DNA of 64,000 nt from Candidatus Gastranaerophilales bacterium (GCA_944326485.1 CALVED010000004.1:1-64000); one strand, 5' to 3'. Numbered from the stretch's first letter, positions 46,900 to 56,153 are shown. A program made the numbers and translations. The notes: generated by a model not told the origin, from the letters alone.

Positions 46900-47857
46900 A
46901 AATGTTCCTATAAAAATCAATTGGTTTTGTTTTTATAATAGCATCAATTTTACCTTTTGTTCTTATCATAATACCAAGAATATTAAGAAAATTTGTTAAA
47001 CCAAAAAAAATGGATGGAATTAAAATAATACAATTAATAATTAGTACTATTAGCTGTTTTGATAAAATAAATAATTTATTTAGAATATTTTTTTCATTCT
47101 TAATTTTTAACATTATTCCGGCATAACCATTGTAATAACATTTCTTTAGTATCCAATTAATGTTTCCTCGTGATTTTGATACCATTTCATAAATAACAGC
47201 TTCATTGTTCCAAACAATTGTAAAACCTAAAGCAAAAGCTCTTTTAAAGAAATCACCGTCTTCTCCACCCATAAAAGTATATTCTTTAGAAAACCTTAAA
47301 TTATAATCTTTTATTAAGGAAACAGGAAAAAATACATTTCCGCATGCACTGTGATCTATTATTTGACCTGTTCTCTTTGATGTTTTTTGTTTGAATACCA
47401 AGTGCTTTGTTATATATGATGGTAATTTATCTATAAACTTATTTATTGTAGGTCCTGTACTTATTACTGTGTCTTTATTGTTTTGATAAAGATTAATATG
47501 TTCTATCAAACAATTTCTATCAAGTATTTCATCATCATCAAAAAATAAGATATGGCTTGCTCCAAGTTCTAAAACTTCCTCTAGTGCTTTATTTCTTGCG
47601 TTAGATATTCCTCTTTCTATTTCAATTTTATAATGTATAGGTATATTTAATTCTTGCTTTATTTTTTCTACAGTTTTCTCTGCACTTTTTTCTGAATCAT
47701 TATCTACAACAAGAATTTCTACTCGTATATTTTGTGGGATAATTAATTCTTTTATTGAATTTAATGATTTTTCCAACATTTTGGGTCTCTTACATGTGCA
47801 ACAAGTAAGACAAACAAAATCTATTGGTATTTTCATATCATTATAGTTCTTAATCAT
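46889..47857 (-). CDS. GT2-family glycosyltransferase with C-terminal membrane helix
   Basis: 322 residues, first gene of the seven-gene cluster. Family 2 start VCLTCCTCKRPKMLEKSL, then ILVVDNDSE (about 52-60), ILFFDDDEILDRN (DxD as DDD, about 103-115) and EDGDFFKRAFALG (acceptor motif). A hydrophobic C-terminal segment (about 262-300) anchors it to the membrane. A second in-frame ATG seven codons later (MKIPIDF) is an alternative; neither has a clear Shine-Dalgarno. Confidence 0.88.
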   Translation of the reverse strand: MIKNYNDMKIPIDFVCLTCCTCKRPKMLEKSLNSIKELIIPQNIRVEILVVDNDSEKSAEKTVEKIKQELNIPIHYKIEIERGISNARNKALEEVLELGASHILFFDDDEILDRNCLIEHINLYQNNKDTVISTGPTINKFIDKLPSYITKHLVFKQKTSKRTGQIIDHSACGNVFFPVSLIKDYNLRFSKEYTFMGGEDGDFFKRAFALGFTIVWNNEAVIYEMVSKSRGNINWILKKCYYNGYAGIMLKIKNEKNILNKLFILSKQLIVLIINCIILIPSIFFGLTNFLNILGIMIRTKGKIDAIIKTKPIDFYRNIYGE

Positions 47858-48050
47858 ACTTAAAAAATAACAAGTTATCCAACAACGATAAATCTTATTA
47901 TGACATAGAATAAATTTTTAATAAATCCCCCATTTGGTTATTGGTAAAAAATAATAACAAAAATATTTACGAATTATTCTATATATTATAAATGACCTAT
48001 AAGGATACAAAAAGAGATTTTAATACTTGTAATTTTTTATTATTATAGAT

Positions 48051-48064
48051 TAGCCATTCGGCTA
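48051..48064 (-). terminator. Weak terminator after the smtB-like gene
   Basis: TAGCC and GGCTA over a 4-nt loop, extendable by a few A-T and G-T pairs, 36 bp beyond the repressor stop codon. The T content after it on the minus strand is patchy. Confidence 0.4.
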
Positions 48065-48099
48065 GTTTTATATACAAAACTTAAAATTAATTTAAAAAA

Positions 48100-48450
48100 T
48101 TATTCCAGTATATGTTCGAATGATTTTTTTAATATCTCTTTAACATGGTTATCATCTAATTTATAGTATACATTTTTACCGCGTTTTTCACTTCTAACAA
48201 GTTTTGACATCCTTAATACTTTTAATTGGTGAGAAATCGCCGATTTTGTCATATCTAATAATACAGCTAAATCTCCAACACACATTTCACTTTCTTCTAA
48301 GGCCCATAAAAGCTGTATCCTTGTACCATCTCCCATTACTTTAAAAAAATCAGACAGCTCATATAATTTTAAAATTTCTGGCATGTCCTTTTTTACTTTG
48401 TTGACTATATCTATATTAATTGCTTCACAATCTGTTTTTTTATTATCCAT
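48100..48450 (-). CDS. SmtB/ArsR-family zinc-type metalloregulator
   Basis: 116-residue winged-helix repressor that releases DNA when it binds metal. The recognition helix is about 68-81 (TKSAISHQLKVLR). The alpha5 metal site reads DDNH...FEHILE with Asp100, His102, His113 and Glu116, the same spacing as SmtB of cyanobacteria, which senses zinc. The alpha3N cadmium/lead site is degenerate (EMCVGD). The frame is open 33 codons upstream, but GGAGATT fixes the start at 48450. It is divergent from the ATPase it presumably represses. Confidence 0.9.
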   Translation of the reverse strand: MDNKKTDCEAINIDIVNKVKKDMPEILKLYELSDFFKVMGDGTRIQLLWALEESEMCVGDLAVLLDMTKSAISHQLKVLRMSKLVRSEKRGKNVYYKLDDNHVKEILKKSFEHILE

Positions 48451-48476
48451 TATCAATCTCCTATTAAAATAATAAA

Positions 48477-48490
48477 TGAACAGTTGTTCA
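48477..48490. promoter_or_regulatory. ArsR-type operator 1
   Basis: Perfect 6-2-6 inverted repeat TGAACA-GT-TGTTCA, 26 bp upstream of the smtB-like start codon, well placed to block its transcription. A very similar repeat lies at 48567-48582. Confidence 0.75.
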
Positions 48491-48526
48491 ATTGTCAAAC
48501 TTTTGTAACAAAAAGTTAAAATAATA

Positions 48527-48556
48527 TTGACAGTTGAACAACTAATCAACTATACT
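48527..48556 (+). promoter_or_regulatory. Promoter of the P1B ATPase with internal operator 2
   Basis: A perfect -35 TTGACA (48527-48532), an 18-bp spacer and a -10 TATACT (48551-48556). The spacer carries a looser inverted repeat TTGA-N8-TCAA (48534-48549) similar to the flanking operators, so repressor binding would mask the promoter. Confidence 0.75.
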
Positions 48557-48566
48557 TGAAATATAG

Positions 48567-48582
48567 TTGAACAGTTATTCAA
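48567..48582. promoter_or_regulatory. ArsR-type operator 3
   Basis: Inverted repeat TTGAACA-GT-TATTCAA with one mismatched pair, just after the predicted transcription start of the ATPase gene and before its ribosome site. Three related sites across 106 bp suggest cooperative repression. Confidence 0.7.
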
Positions 48583-48594
48583 TTGAGGTAAAAT

Positions 48595-50508
48595 ATGTGC
48601 GAATTGGAACATAATCATGAAGAACATCAAAGTTGCGGTAAAAATTGTGAGCATAACCATTCACATAGTGATATAAAAAGAGTTTATCTTTCTGTATTTT
48701 TATTGATAATTGCTTTTTTTATTTCAGAAAATGTCATTGTTAAATATTCGTTGTATTTATTAGCTTATATAATTAGTGGTTTTGATATTATATTTTCTGC
48801 TTTAAAAAATATAATAAAAGGAAAAGTTTTTGATGAAAATTTTTTGATGAGTTTGGCCACTTTAGGAGCTATATGTTTAGGTGAATATCCTGAAGCTGTT
48901 AGTGTAATGGTGTTATATCAAATTGGCGAATTTTTGCAACATAGAGCGGTAGATAAATCAAGAAAATCTATATCAGCTTTAATGGATATAAGAGCTGAGT
49001 ATGCAAATGTTGAAATAAATGGTGAAGTAATAAGAAAAAATCCTGATGAAGTTAATATTGGAGATATTATTGTTGTTAAGGCAGGAGAAAAAGTTCCATT
49101 GGACGGAATAGTTATAGATGGTAATTCTTTTTTAGATACATCTTCTTTAACAGGAGAAAGTATTTTAAAAGAAGTAAAAATAAATGACGAAGTATTAAGT
49201 GGAGTAGTTAATACTGATGGCTTATTAAAAATCCGCGTAGAAAAAGAATATAAAGATAGTGCTGTTTCTAAAATTATAGAGTTAGTTGAAAATGCAAGTT
49301 CCAGAAAATCAAGAGCTGAAAATTTTATAACTAAATTTGCAAGATACTATACTCCTATAGTTGTTTTATTTGCATTATTGTTGGTAATAATTCCATCTTT
49401 AATATATGGATTCTCAAATATTAATGTTTGGATTAATAGAGCGTTAATATTTCTTGTTATATCTTGTCCTTGTGCTTTAGTTATATCTGTACCACTAACA
49501 TTTTTCAGTGGAATTGGAGCTGCTTCTAAGTCTGGAATTTTGATAAAAGGCAGTAATTATTTAGAGCTATTATCAAAAGTTGGTACTGTTGTTTTTGATA
49601 AAACAGGCACTCTTACAAAAGGTGTATTTAAAGTTACAAATATTCTCCCTTCTCCGGGAAATAATATAGATGATGTAATAAAATATGCTGCATATGCAGA
49701 GTATTATTCTAACCATCCTATAGCTTTGTCAATAAAAAATTCATATAAAGAAAATATTGATATATCTATTGTAAAGGAGGTAAAAGAATATGCAGGTAAT
49801 GGTGTTGAAGCATATATACAAGGAAATTATATTTTAGTCGGAAATAAAAAATTAATGGACAAAAATGCTATTAAAATAGATGAAAAAGAACATAATGGAA
49901 CTATTATATATGTTGCTAAAAACAATAAATTTATAGGTAGTATTATTATTTCGGATGAAATAAAAGATAATGCAAAATATAGTATAGATATATTAAAGAA
50001 GTTTAATATAACTCCTGTTATTTTAACCGGTGATTGTGTAAATAATGCGAGACAGATAGCTGAATTTTTAGGAATTAATGATTATTACGCTGGGTTATTA
50101 CCTATAGACAAAGTAAGTAAAATTGAAAATATAATTGAAAAGAAGAAACAAAATAAAAGTGTGGTATTTGTTGGAGATGGGATAAATGATGCTCCTGTTT
50201 TGATGAGAAGTGATATTGGAATTGCTATGGGAGCATTGGGATCTGATGCTGCTATTGAGGCTGCAGATGTTGTTATTGTTGATGATAATTTATCAAAAAT
50301 TTATATGTCTATGTGTATTGCCAAAAAAACGATGTCTATAGTTAAACAAAATATAATCTTTTCTATTGGAATAAAAGTATTGTTTTTAATTTTAGGGACT
50401 TTTGGTTTAATGACTATGTGGGGTGCAATTTTTGCTGATGTTGGTGTTACCTTGATTGCTGTTTTAAATTCACTAAGAACATTAAATTCTAAAAATTATA
50501 TTAAGTAA
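48595..50508 (+). CDS. Heavy-metal P1B-type ATPase, Zn/Cd exporter
   Basis: 637-residue cation pump. The N-terminus lacks a heavy-metal-associated domain but has a Cys/His-rich tail (HNHEEHQSCGKNCEHNHSHS, residues 6-25). Membrane helices surround the actuator (SLTGES, about 181-186) and the CPC ion motif (SCPCALV, about 294-300). The phosphorylation site is DKTGTLTKG (about 341-349), and the hinge is GDGINDAPVL (about 527-536). This is the CadA/ZntA type, in line with the divergent SmtB-like sensor. GAGG precedes the ATG. Confidence 0.95.
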   Translation: MCELEHNHEEHQSCGKNCEHNHSHSDIKRVYLSVFLLIIAFFISENVIVKYSLYLLAYIISGFDIIFSALKNIIKGKVFDENFLMSLATLGAICLGEYPEAVSVMVLYQIGEFLQHRAVDKSRKSISALMDIRAEYANVEINGEVIRKNPDEVNIGDIIVVKAGEKVPLDGIVIDGNSFLDTSSLTGESILKEVKINDEVLSGVVNTDGLLKIRVEKEYKDSAVSKIIELVENASSRKSRAENFITKFARYYTPIVVLFALLLVIIPSLIYGFSNINVWINRALIFLVISCPCALVISVPLTFFSGIGAASKSGILIKGSNYLELLSKVGTVVFDKTGTLTKGVFKVTNILPSPGNNIDDVIKYAAYAEYYSNHPIALSIKNSYKENIDISIVKEVKEYAGNGVEAYIQGNYILVGNKKLMDKNAIKIDEKEHNGTIIYVAKNNKFIGSIIISDEIKDNAKYSIDILKKFNITPVILTGDCVNNARQIAEFLGINDYYAGLLPIDKVSKIENIIEKKKQNKSVVFVGDGINDAPVLMRSDIGIAMGALGSDAAIEAADVVIVDDNLSKIYMSMCIAKKTMSIVKQNIIFSIGIKVLFLILGTFGLMTMWGAIFADVGVTLIAVLNSLRTLNSKNYIK

Positions 50509-50536
50509 ATGACGTTCTTTGTATTATAATAACAGT

Positions 50537-50878
50537 ATGATAAGACAATTTTTACCTATAATATTACTAACAATATCAAATGTATTTATGACATTTGCTT
50601 GGTATGGACATTTGAAATTCAAAAGTGCTGCATTATGGCTTGTTGTTCTTGTAAGCTGGGGTATTGCACTTTTTGAGTATTGCTTTCAGGTTCCTGCAAA
50701 TAGAATCGGATCTGAATATTTTACAACAGCACAATTAAAAACAATTCAGGAAGTCATTACTTTAGTTGTTTTTAGTGTATTTTCAGTTCTATATTTAAAG
50801 GAAGAATTTAAGTGGAATTATCTTGTAGGATTCATATTTATTATTTTTGCCGTATTTTTTATATTTAAAAAGTGGTAA
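50537..50878 (+). CDS. DUF486 small membrane protein
   Basis: 113 residues with four hydrophobic helices, starting MIRQFLPIILLTISNVFMT and including AWYGHLKFK, FEYCFQVPANRIG and LYLKEEFKWNY. This matches DUF486, distant relatives of drug/metabolite transporters; function unknown. ATG 50537 is chosen: TATAAT ends exactly 6 bases upstream and there is no Shine-Dalgarno, pointing to a leaderless mRNA. The longer frame starts with TTG inside that promoter. Confidence 0.85.
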   Translation: MIRQFLPIILLTISNVFMTFAWYGHLKFKSAALWLVVLVSWGIALFEYCFQVPANRIGSEYFTTAQLKTIQEVITLVVFSVFSVLYLKEEFKWNYLVGFIFIIFAVFFIFKKW

Positions 50879-50939
50879 ATGTAAAAATACATTGTTTAAA
50901 AGATTTTAAATAGAGGCATAATATTATATTATATAAAAT

Positions 50940-53483
50940 ATGAACTATAATTTTATAAATGAAAGTTTTGAGTCACTAGTTTCTGGGGTTCGAGTTAATA
51001 AAATCGAGCTTGAAAATTTTATTGCTTTCAAAGATAACAGTTTTATACTAAAGCATAATATAGATGCGATTTCTCAGTTTCTAAAATTTTTGAATAGTTC
51101 AGAAAATATATTTATAATGAACGGTTTTATGGGCTCTGGAAAAACTTATGTTGCTGATTCTTTTATTGATTTTTTATCTGAGGATGTTCTTGTTTTTAGA
51201 AATTCGTACCAAGAAGCTATTAATTTAGATGATGTTTTATTATCTTTATTTAAAGATTTTTCAATATATCATAATGAAAAAAAGATTGTGCTTCCTAAGG
51301 TTGAATCAAGTATATTCTCAGATAAAATTAATGCGTACATAAAGTATTGTAATGCACCTATGTTATTCATTTTTGATTCTTTTGAAATTAATATGAGAAG
51401 CAAAGATACACAAAAAGATATATTAGGTTTTATTAATTATTTAAGTCATTTTGAAAAAGTAAAAATAGTGATTTGTTCAAGGTCTTTCAGAGAAACAGAT
51501 TTGATCTCTGATGATGGGGTTATTTCTCATAATTTAGAATCTTTAACAAGAGAAGAAATGTATGATTATTTAAATTTGAATTCAATAACAGGTAGTAAAT
51601 ATGAGATAGAAGAATTATATAAGTCAACAAGGGGACATTTTATACTTCTTGAGTTATCTGTATTGATTATGAATTTATTAAATATATCATTAACTATATT
51701 TTCTTCAGAGTATAAGAAATCTACAAAAAATTTTCTTGAGTTTTTAATATCAAGAGTTTTATCAATGTCTTCAGATAAATTTGTAAAATTATTGATTCTT
51801 CTTTCTATAATTAGACACGGTTTAAATGCGGATTTTCTTATAAAACAACATTTTGCATCTCTTGAAGATATAAATTATTTATTGCAAAAACATGTTATAG
51901 CAGAAAAATTTGGCCAATATTATCTTAAAGATTATGTAAAAAATGAGTATATAAAGTCAATATCAACAGAAACAAAAATAAAGGTTCATGAGTATTTAGT
52001 AAAGCTGTATGATTCAGAATTGCCATTAAAGCCTTTTGAAAGAGAGTTATTTTTATCAAGACAAACTATGAGGCAAGAAATTGCATACCATAATAAGAAA
52101 ATTCAAATGTTAAATGAAGAGCTTTCTAAGTCTGGTAGAACGAGAATTTCTGAAATGCCTGATTTTAATTATCTCTCATATTCTAAAAATAGCGGATATG
52201 AGTCGGGAATGGAAAAAGCAAAAGAAAAGAGATATATAAAAAATATAAGAAGCAGTTCAGCTGATAAAAGAAAAAGGTTTGAATTGTCCAAAGAGGATTC
52301 TATTTTATTAAATTCATCATCAAATAAAGATAATATTTCAAAAGAATTAAAAGATATAGTTGATTTTCAAACAAAAGAAGAACAAATAAAACAAATATAT
52401 AATGGTGAAAATGATATAAGTTCAAGTATACCAGATAGTCTTGATGATTATCTTGAAATTGCTCAAAAATATGAAGATGCTTTTAATTATGCAAACGCTA
52501 TTTTGTATTATAAAAAAGCTTTAACATATAAAGATGATGATTTATTTCCCAGAAAAGAACCTATTATATATACAAAATTGGCGATTTGTTATAAAAAAAT
52601 TCAAGATGTCGAAGAAGCAGTGAATTATTATGAAAAAGTTTATCAAATATATTTAAAAGATTCTGTAGATAAAGCTAATAAAATATTACTTTGTATTGCA
52701 CAAATATATAATGAACTCTACAAGTTTGAAAAATCTAAAGAAGTTTATAATAGAATTTTATATTCAGAAAAGGGTGTATCTTCTAATATGGTCGTTAGAG
52801 TCTATTTGGATTTATCAGAATTGGAAGATAATAATTTAGATATTGAGTCTGCTGTTAAGTATGCCCAGAGAGCTTTACAAGAAGCAGAAAAACTTTCAGA
52901 TGTAAGATTATTATCAGAGTGTTATTTTAAATATGCTCTGTTATTGGATGATTCGGGCAATACAGATTTGGCTCAAAAATATTATTTAAGGTGTATTCAG
53001 TCTTCAAATAATCCTGATGAAAATGCTTTTTTAGCATCTGCTTACTCAAATCTTGCGGAGTTATCAATAGAGAGTAAAAACATTTCTGCGGCTAAAATGT
53101 ATTATGAATTGTCTATAGAAGTTGATAAAAAAATGAATAATTATGAAGGCCTATATTATTCATATTCTAAACTTGCAAATATATATAAAGATGAAGCTCC
53201 TGCAAAAAGGTATGAGTTATTAGTTAAGGCTCTTTCTGCTGCAAAAAGATTTGATGATATTACATATGCTGTATTCATTTATGTTGAAATTGGAGATTAT
53301 TATTTTGATGTTGAAGATTATAAAAGAGCTTTAAAATCTTACATTTTAGCGAAAACATTGATTCCATCTCAAGCTCAAGATGATATTCATTCAAGAATAA
53401 ATAAAGGTATAAATAAGATAAAAATTCTTTTAGGTGAAATTGAATTTTTAAAATTGATGAATGAAATTAAGAAGAAAAAATAA
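50940..53483 (+). CDS. P-loop NTPase with C-terminal TPR array
   Basis: 847 residues. The P-loop GFMGSGKT is at 62-69 and Walker B MLFIFDSFE near 140, followed by a helical region and a winged-helix-like part, the layout of STAND-type NTPases. A Lys/Ser-rich linker (about 385-470) leads to a TPR array from about 490 to 840 (for example NYANAILYYKKALTY and EAVNYYEKVYQIY). There is no signal peptide. Such proteins act as signalling or scaffold switches. It is co-transcribed with rsmG (TAATG overlap). Its specific role is unknown. Confidence 0.75.
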   Translation: MNYNFINESFESLVSGVRVNKIELENFIAFKDNSFILKHNIDAISQFLKFLNSSENIFIMNGFMGSGKTYVADSFIDFLSEDVLVFRNSYQEAINLDDVLLSLFKDFSIYHNEKKIVLPKVESSIFSDKINAYIKYCNAPMLFIFDSFEINMRSKDTQKDILGFINYLSHFEKVKIVICSRSFRETDLISDDGVISHNLESLTREEMYDYLNLNSITGSKYEIEELYKSTRGHFILLELSVLIMNLLNISLTIFSSEYKKSTKNFLEFLISRVLSMSSDKFVKLLILLSIIRHGLNADFLIKQHFASLEDINYLLQKHVIAEKFGQYYLKDYVKNEYIKSISTETKIKVHEYLVKLYDSELPLKPFERELFLSRQTMRQEIAYHNKKIQMLNEELSKSGRTRISEMPDFNYLSYSKNSGYESGMEKAKEKRYIKNIRSSSADKRKRFELSKEDSILLNSSSNKDNISKELKDIVDFQTKEEQIKQIYNGENDISSSIPDSLDDYLEIAQKYEDAFNYANAILYYKKALTYKDDDLFPRKEPIIYTKLAICYKKIQDVEEAVNYYEKVYQIYLKDSVDKANKILLCIAQIYNELYKFEKSKEVYNRILYSEKGVSSNMVVRVYLDLSELEDNNLDIESAVKYAQRALQEAEKLSDVRLLSECYFKYALLLDDSGNTDLAQKYYLRCIQSSNNPDENAFLASAYSNLAELSIESKNISAAKMYYELSIEVDKKMNNYEGLYYSYSKLANIYKDEAPAKRYELLVKALSAAKRFDDITYAVFIYVEIGDYYFDVEDYKRALKSYILAKTLIPSQAQDDIHSRINKGINKIKILLGEIEFLKLMNEIKKKK

Positions 53484-54187
53484 TGTATGAAGATTTAATA
53501 AATTTGAATATAAACATAGAAAAAGAAGAAGTTGATAAGTTCAAAAAATTTCAAGATTTTTTCCTGAAATATAATGAAAAGATAAATTTAGTTAGTAGAA
53601 AAGAAGTCAATTTACTTTTTGAAAAACATATATTTGATAGTTTAGCAATTAATTTATTTTTTGATAAATATAAAATTAAAAATGCTTGTAAAATTATGGA
53701 TATAGGAACTGGCGGAGGGTTTCCTTCCATTCCTTGTGCTTTACATTATAAAAATTTGAATGTAGTTGCATTAGATTCTATTAATAAGAAAATAAATTTT
53801 ATAAGAACAGCAAAGAAAGAATTTTCGATTGATAATATAAATCCAATTTGTTGTAGAGTAGAAGATTTACCTTTTAAATATAAAAATAGTTTTGATATTG
53901 TTATAACTAGAGCAATGGCAGAGTTAAGAATTATCTTGGAATATGCAATGCCATATATAAAAATTGGCGGTTATTTTATTGCATATAAATCTGTAAAAGC
54001 AGATGATGAAATAATAAATGCTCAAAATGCTTTAAAAACATTAAATGCTAAAGTTATAGATAAAATTGAATATATACTTCCTATTGAAGGTGAAAATAAA
54101 AGAGTTCTTTTAATTATAAAGAAAGAGAAAGAAACTCCTTCAATATATCCTCGCAAGAATGGTCTTGTGAAGAAAAATCCTTTATAG
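53483..54187 (+). CDS. rsmG: 16S rRNA m7G527 methyltransferase
   Basis: Methylates G527 of 16S rRNA. The SAM-binding motif is IMDIGTGGGFPSIPCA (about 72-87), the N-terminus has KYNEKINLVSRKE, and the tail ETPSIYPRKNGLVKKNPL is the family's conserved C-terminal segment. 234 residues is normal. The start overlaps the stop of the P-loop/TPR gene. The last 74 bp run antisense to the end of bioD, both reading intact conserved sequence. Confidence 0.93.
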   Translation: MYEDLINLNINIEKEEVDKFKKFQDFFLKYNEKINLVSRKEVNLLFEKHIFDSLAINLFFDKYKIKNACKIMDIGTGGGFPSIPCALHYKNLNVVALDSINKKINFIRTAKKEFSIDNINPICCRVEDLPFKYKNSFDIVITRAMAELRIILEYAMPYIKIGGYFIAYKSVKADDEIINAQNALKTLNAKVIDKIEYILPIEGENKRVLLIIKKEKETPSIYPRKNGLVKKNPL

Positions 54188-54785
54188 TACCTAATATTTT
54201 TGTGTCTGTATACATTTTTAATTCATCAATAAAATTTTTAGTTGCTAAATCATTTGTTATTTTAGGAACTTTATTTATAATAATTCCTTTAATCTTAATA
54301 TCCATAGTTTTTGCGTAATAAATAGTTAAAAGCGTATGATTTAACCGGCCTAAGAATGGTACTGTAACAATAATAATAGGAATATTTAGTAACTTTATTA
54401 AGTCAGCGCACAATAATTCATCAGTTGCAGGTGCAAGTATTCCTCCGGCACCTTCAACTAAAGTAATATCATTTTCTTTTTCAAAAGAAAGAAAATCGTT
54501 TTTAATTTTTTCTATATCAATTTTAATACCGCTCAGTCTTGCAGCAAGTGCTGGTGATACTTCTCCTTCAAGAAGATATGAGCATTTTGTATTTATATTT
54601 TTAGATACTTTTTTTATAGCTTCTAAGTCAGGAGCTATAAAGCCATTTGGAGATTTAATTGCACCTGATTGCAAAGGTTTAAAAACACCGACTTTTTTAC
54701 CGCAATTTTCGAATGCTAATGCTAAACCTTTAGTAATAAATGTTTTTCCTATGTCTGTGTCAATTCCTGTTATAAAATATTCCAT
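54114..54785 (-). CDS. bioD: ATP-dependent dethiobiotin synthetase
   Basis: Forms the ureido ring of dethiobiotin in biotin synthesis. The P-loop is GIDTDIGKTFITK (residues 7-19), a substrate loop is KPLQSGAIK (about 36-44), and VEGAGGILAPAT (about 111-122) is the signature. 223 residues is normal. It lies 3 bp after bioA in a bioA-bioD operon. bioB and bioF are not in the window. Its end overlaps rsmG by 74 bp. Confidence 0.94.
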   Translation of the reverse strand: MEYFITGIDTDIGKTFITKGLALAFENCGKKVGVFKPLQSGAIKSPNGFIAPDLEAIKKVSKNINTKCSYLLEGEVSPALAARLSGIKIDIEKIKNDFLSFEKENDITLVEGAGGILAPATDELLCADLIKLLNIPIIIVTVPFLGRLNHTLLTIYYAKTMDIKIKGIIINKVPKITNDLATKNFIDELKMYTDTKILGTIKDFSSQDHSCEDILKEFLSLSL

Positions 54786-54788
54786 TAT

Positions 54789-56153
54789 TTAGTCCTTATT
54801 TGGCAGTACTTTATTCAAAGCTTTATAAGCAATATCTGTAAGTTTTTCTATTTCTTTTTCTGTAATTATGTATGGAGTGATAAAGTAAATACAGTTCCAC
54901 ATTGGTCTTAGTATTGCACCAAGTTTTAATCCTTCAAGATAAATCTTTTTACCAATGCCTTCTTCATATTTAAAAGGTTCTTTTGTTTCTTTATTTTTAA
55001 CAAGTTCAACTGCACAAATCATACCTGTTTGTCTTATATCACCAACATTTGGATGATTTCTGAATTTTTCAAGTTCTTTAGAAAATTTTGCTATTTTAGG
55101 TTTTAAATATTCCTCAATATTCATTTCCTCAAGTATTTTAAGATTTTCAAGTGCAACCGCAAGTGCTAATGGGTATGCGGTATAACTGTGTCCGTGGTAA
55201 AAAGTTTTATAACCGTCTTCATCATCATCATAAAAAGCATTAAATATTTCATCTGTAGTAACAGTAACTGATAGAGGCATATAACCAGCAGTAATACCTT
55301 TTGCAGCACAAATTATGTCCGGTACTATATTTGCATGTTCATAAGCAAATAATTTTCCGGTTCTATAAAAGCCCATAGCAACCTCATCATCTATTAAAAG
55401 AATATTATATTTATCGCATAAGCTTCTTAATTTTGTAATATATTTCGGAGGATACATAATCATACCGCCAGCAGCTTGAACTAACGGTTCAATTATAATG
55501 CCTGCAATTTTATCTGCTTCTTCCTTTAATATATTCTCAACAGAATTTAAACATTCACAGTTGCAGGTTTCTTTATTGCAATTCATAGGGCATCTATAGC
55601 AGTATGGACTTGCAGCTTGTCTTATCTCGAAAAGTAATGGTTTATATAATTTATGATACATATCAATACCGCCAACAGAAATAGCTCCAAGTGTATCTCC
55701 GTGGTATGAATTTTTTAATGCAATAAATTTTTTCTTTTCAGGATGCCCTTTTAGTACCTGATATTGATATGCCATTTTAAGTGCAACTTCAACTGCTGTT
55801 GAACCATTATCAGAGAAGAAAACCTTTGTTAGTTTATTATTTATCATAGAAACAAGTTTCTTAGAAAATTTAACAACAGGTTCATGCGTAAAACCTGCAA
55901 AAATGACGTGCTCAATTTTTTTAGCTTGTTTATATATTGCTTTATTAATTCTTTTATTTGAATGACCAAGAGTATTTACCCACCAAGAAGAAACAGCATC
56001 AATATATTTGTTGCCGTCGATATCTTCTAAATAAATTCCTTTACCCTTTTTTATAATAATGGGTTTATTTTCTTCGTTTTCTAACGATTTCATTTGAGTA
56101 AAAGGACGCCATATATATTTCAAATCATCTTCTATAAATTGTTTTTTATTCAT
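54789..56153 (-). CDS. bioA: Adenosylmethionine-8-amino-7-oxononanoate aminotransferase
   Basis: PLP aminotransferase making 7,8-diaminopelargonate for biotin. It starts DLKYIWRPFTQMK. The PLP-binding region includes LLIDDEVAMGFYRTG and the lysine in CAAKGITAGYMP (about 275-286). A cysteine-rich insertion at about residues 180-200 (YCYRCPMNCNKETCNCEC) may hold a metal or cluster; shorter versions occur in related enzymes. The start at 56153 follows AGGGTGG; a longer frame is rejected. First gene of bioA-bioD. Confidence 0.93.
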   Translation of the reverse strand: MNKKQFIEDDLKYIWRPFTQMKSLENEENKPIIIKKGKGIYLEDIDGNKYIDAVSSWWVNTLGHSNKRINKAIYKQAKKIEHVIFAGFTHEPVVKFSKKLVSMINNKLTKVFFSDNGSTAVEVALKMAYQYQVLKGHPEKKKFIALKNSYHGDTLGAISVGGIDMYHKLYKPLLFEIRQAASPYCYRCPMNCNKETCNCECLNSVENILKEEADKIAGIIIEPLVQAAGGMIMYPPKYITKLRSLCDKYNILLIDDEVAMGFYRTGKLFAYEHANIVPDIICAAKGITAGYMPLSVTVTTDEIFNAFYDDDEDGYKTFYHGHSYTAYPLALAVALENLKILEEMNIEEYLKPKIAKFSKELEKFRNHPNVGDIRQTGMICAVELVKNKETKEPFKYEEGIGKKIYLEGLKLGAILRPMWNCIYFITPYIITEKEIEKLTDIAYKALNKVLPNKD

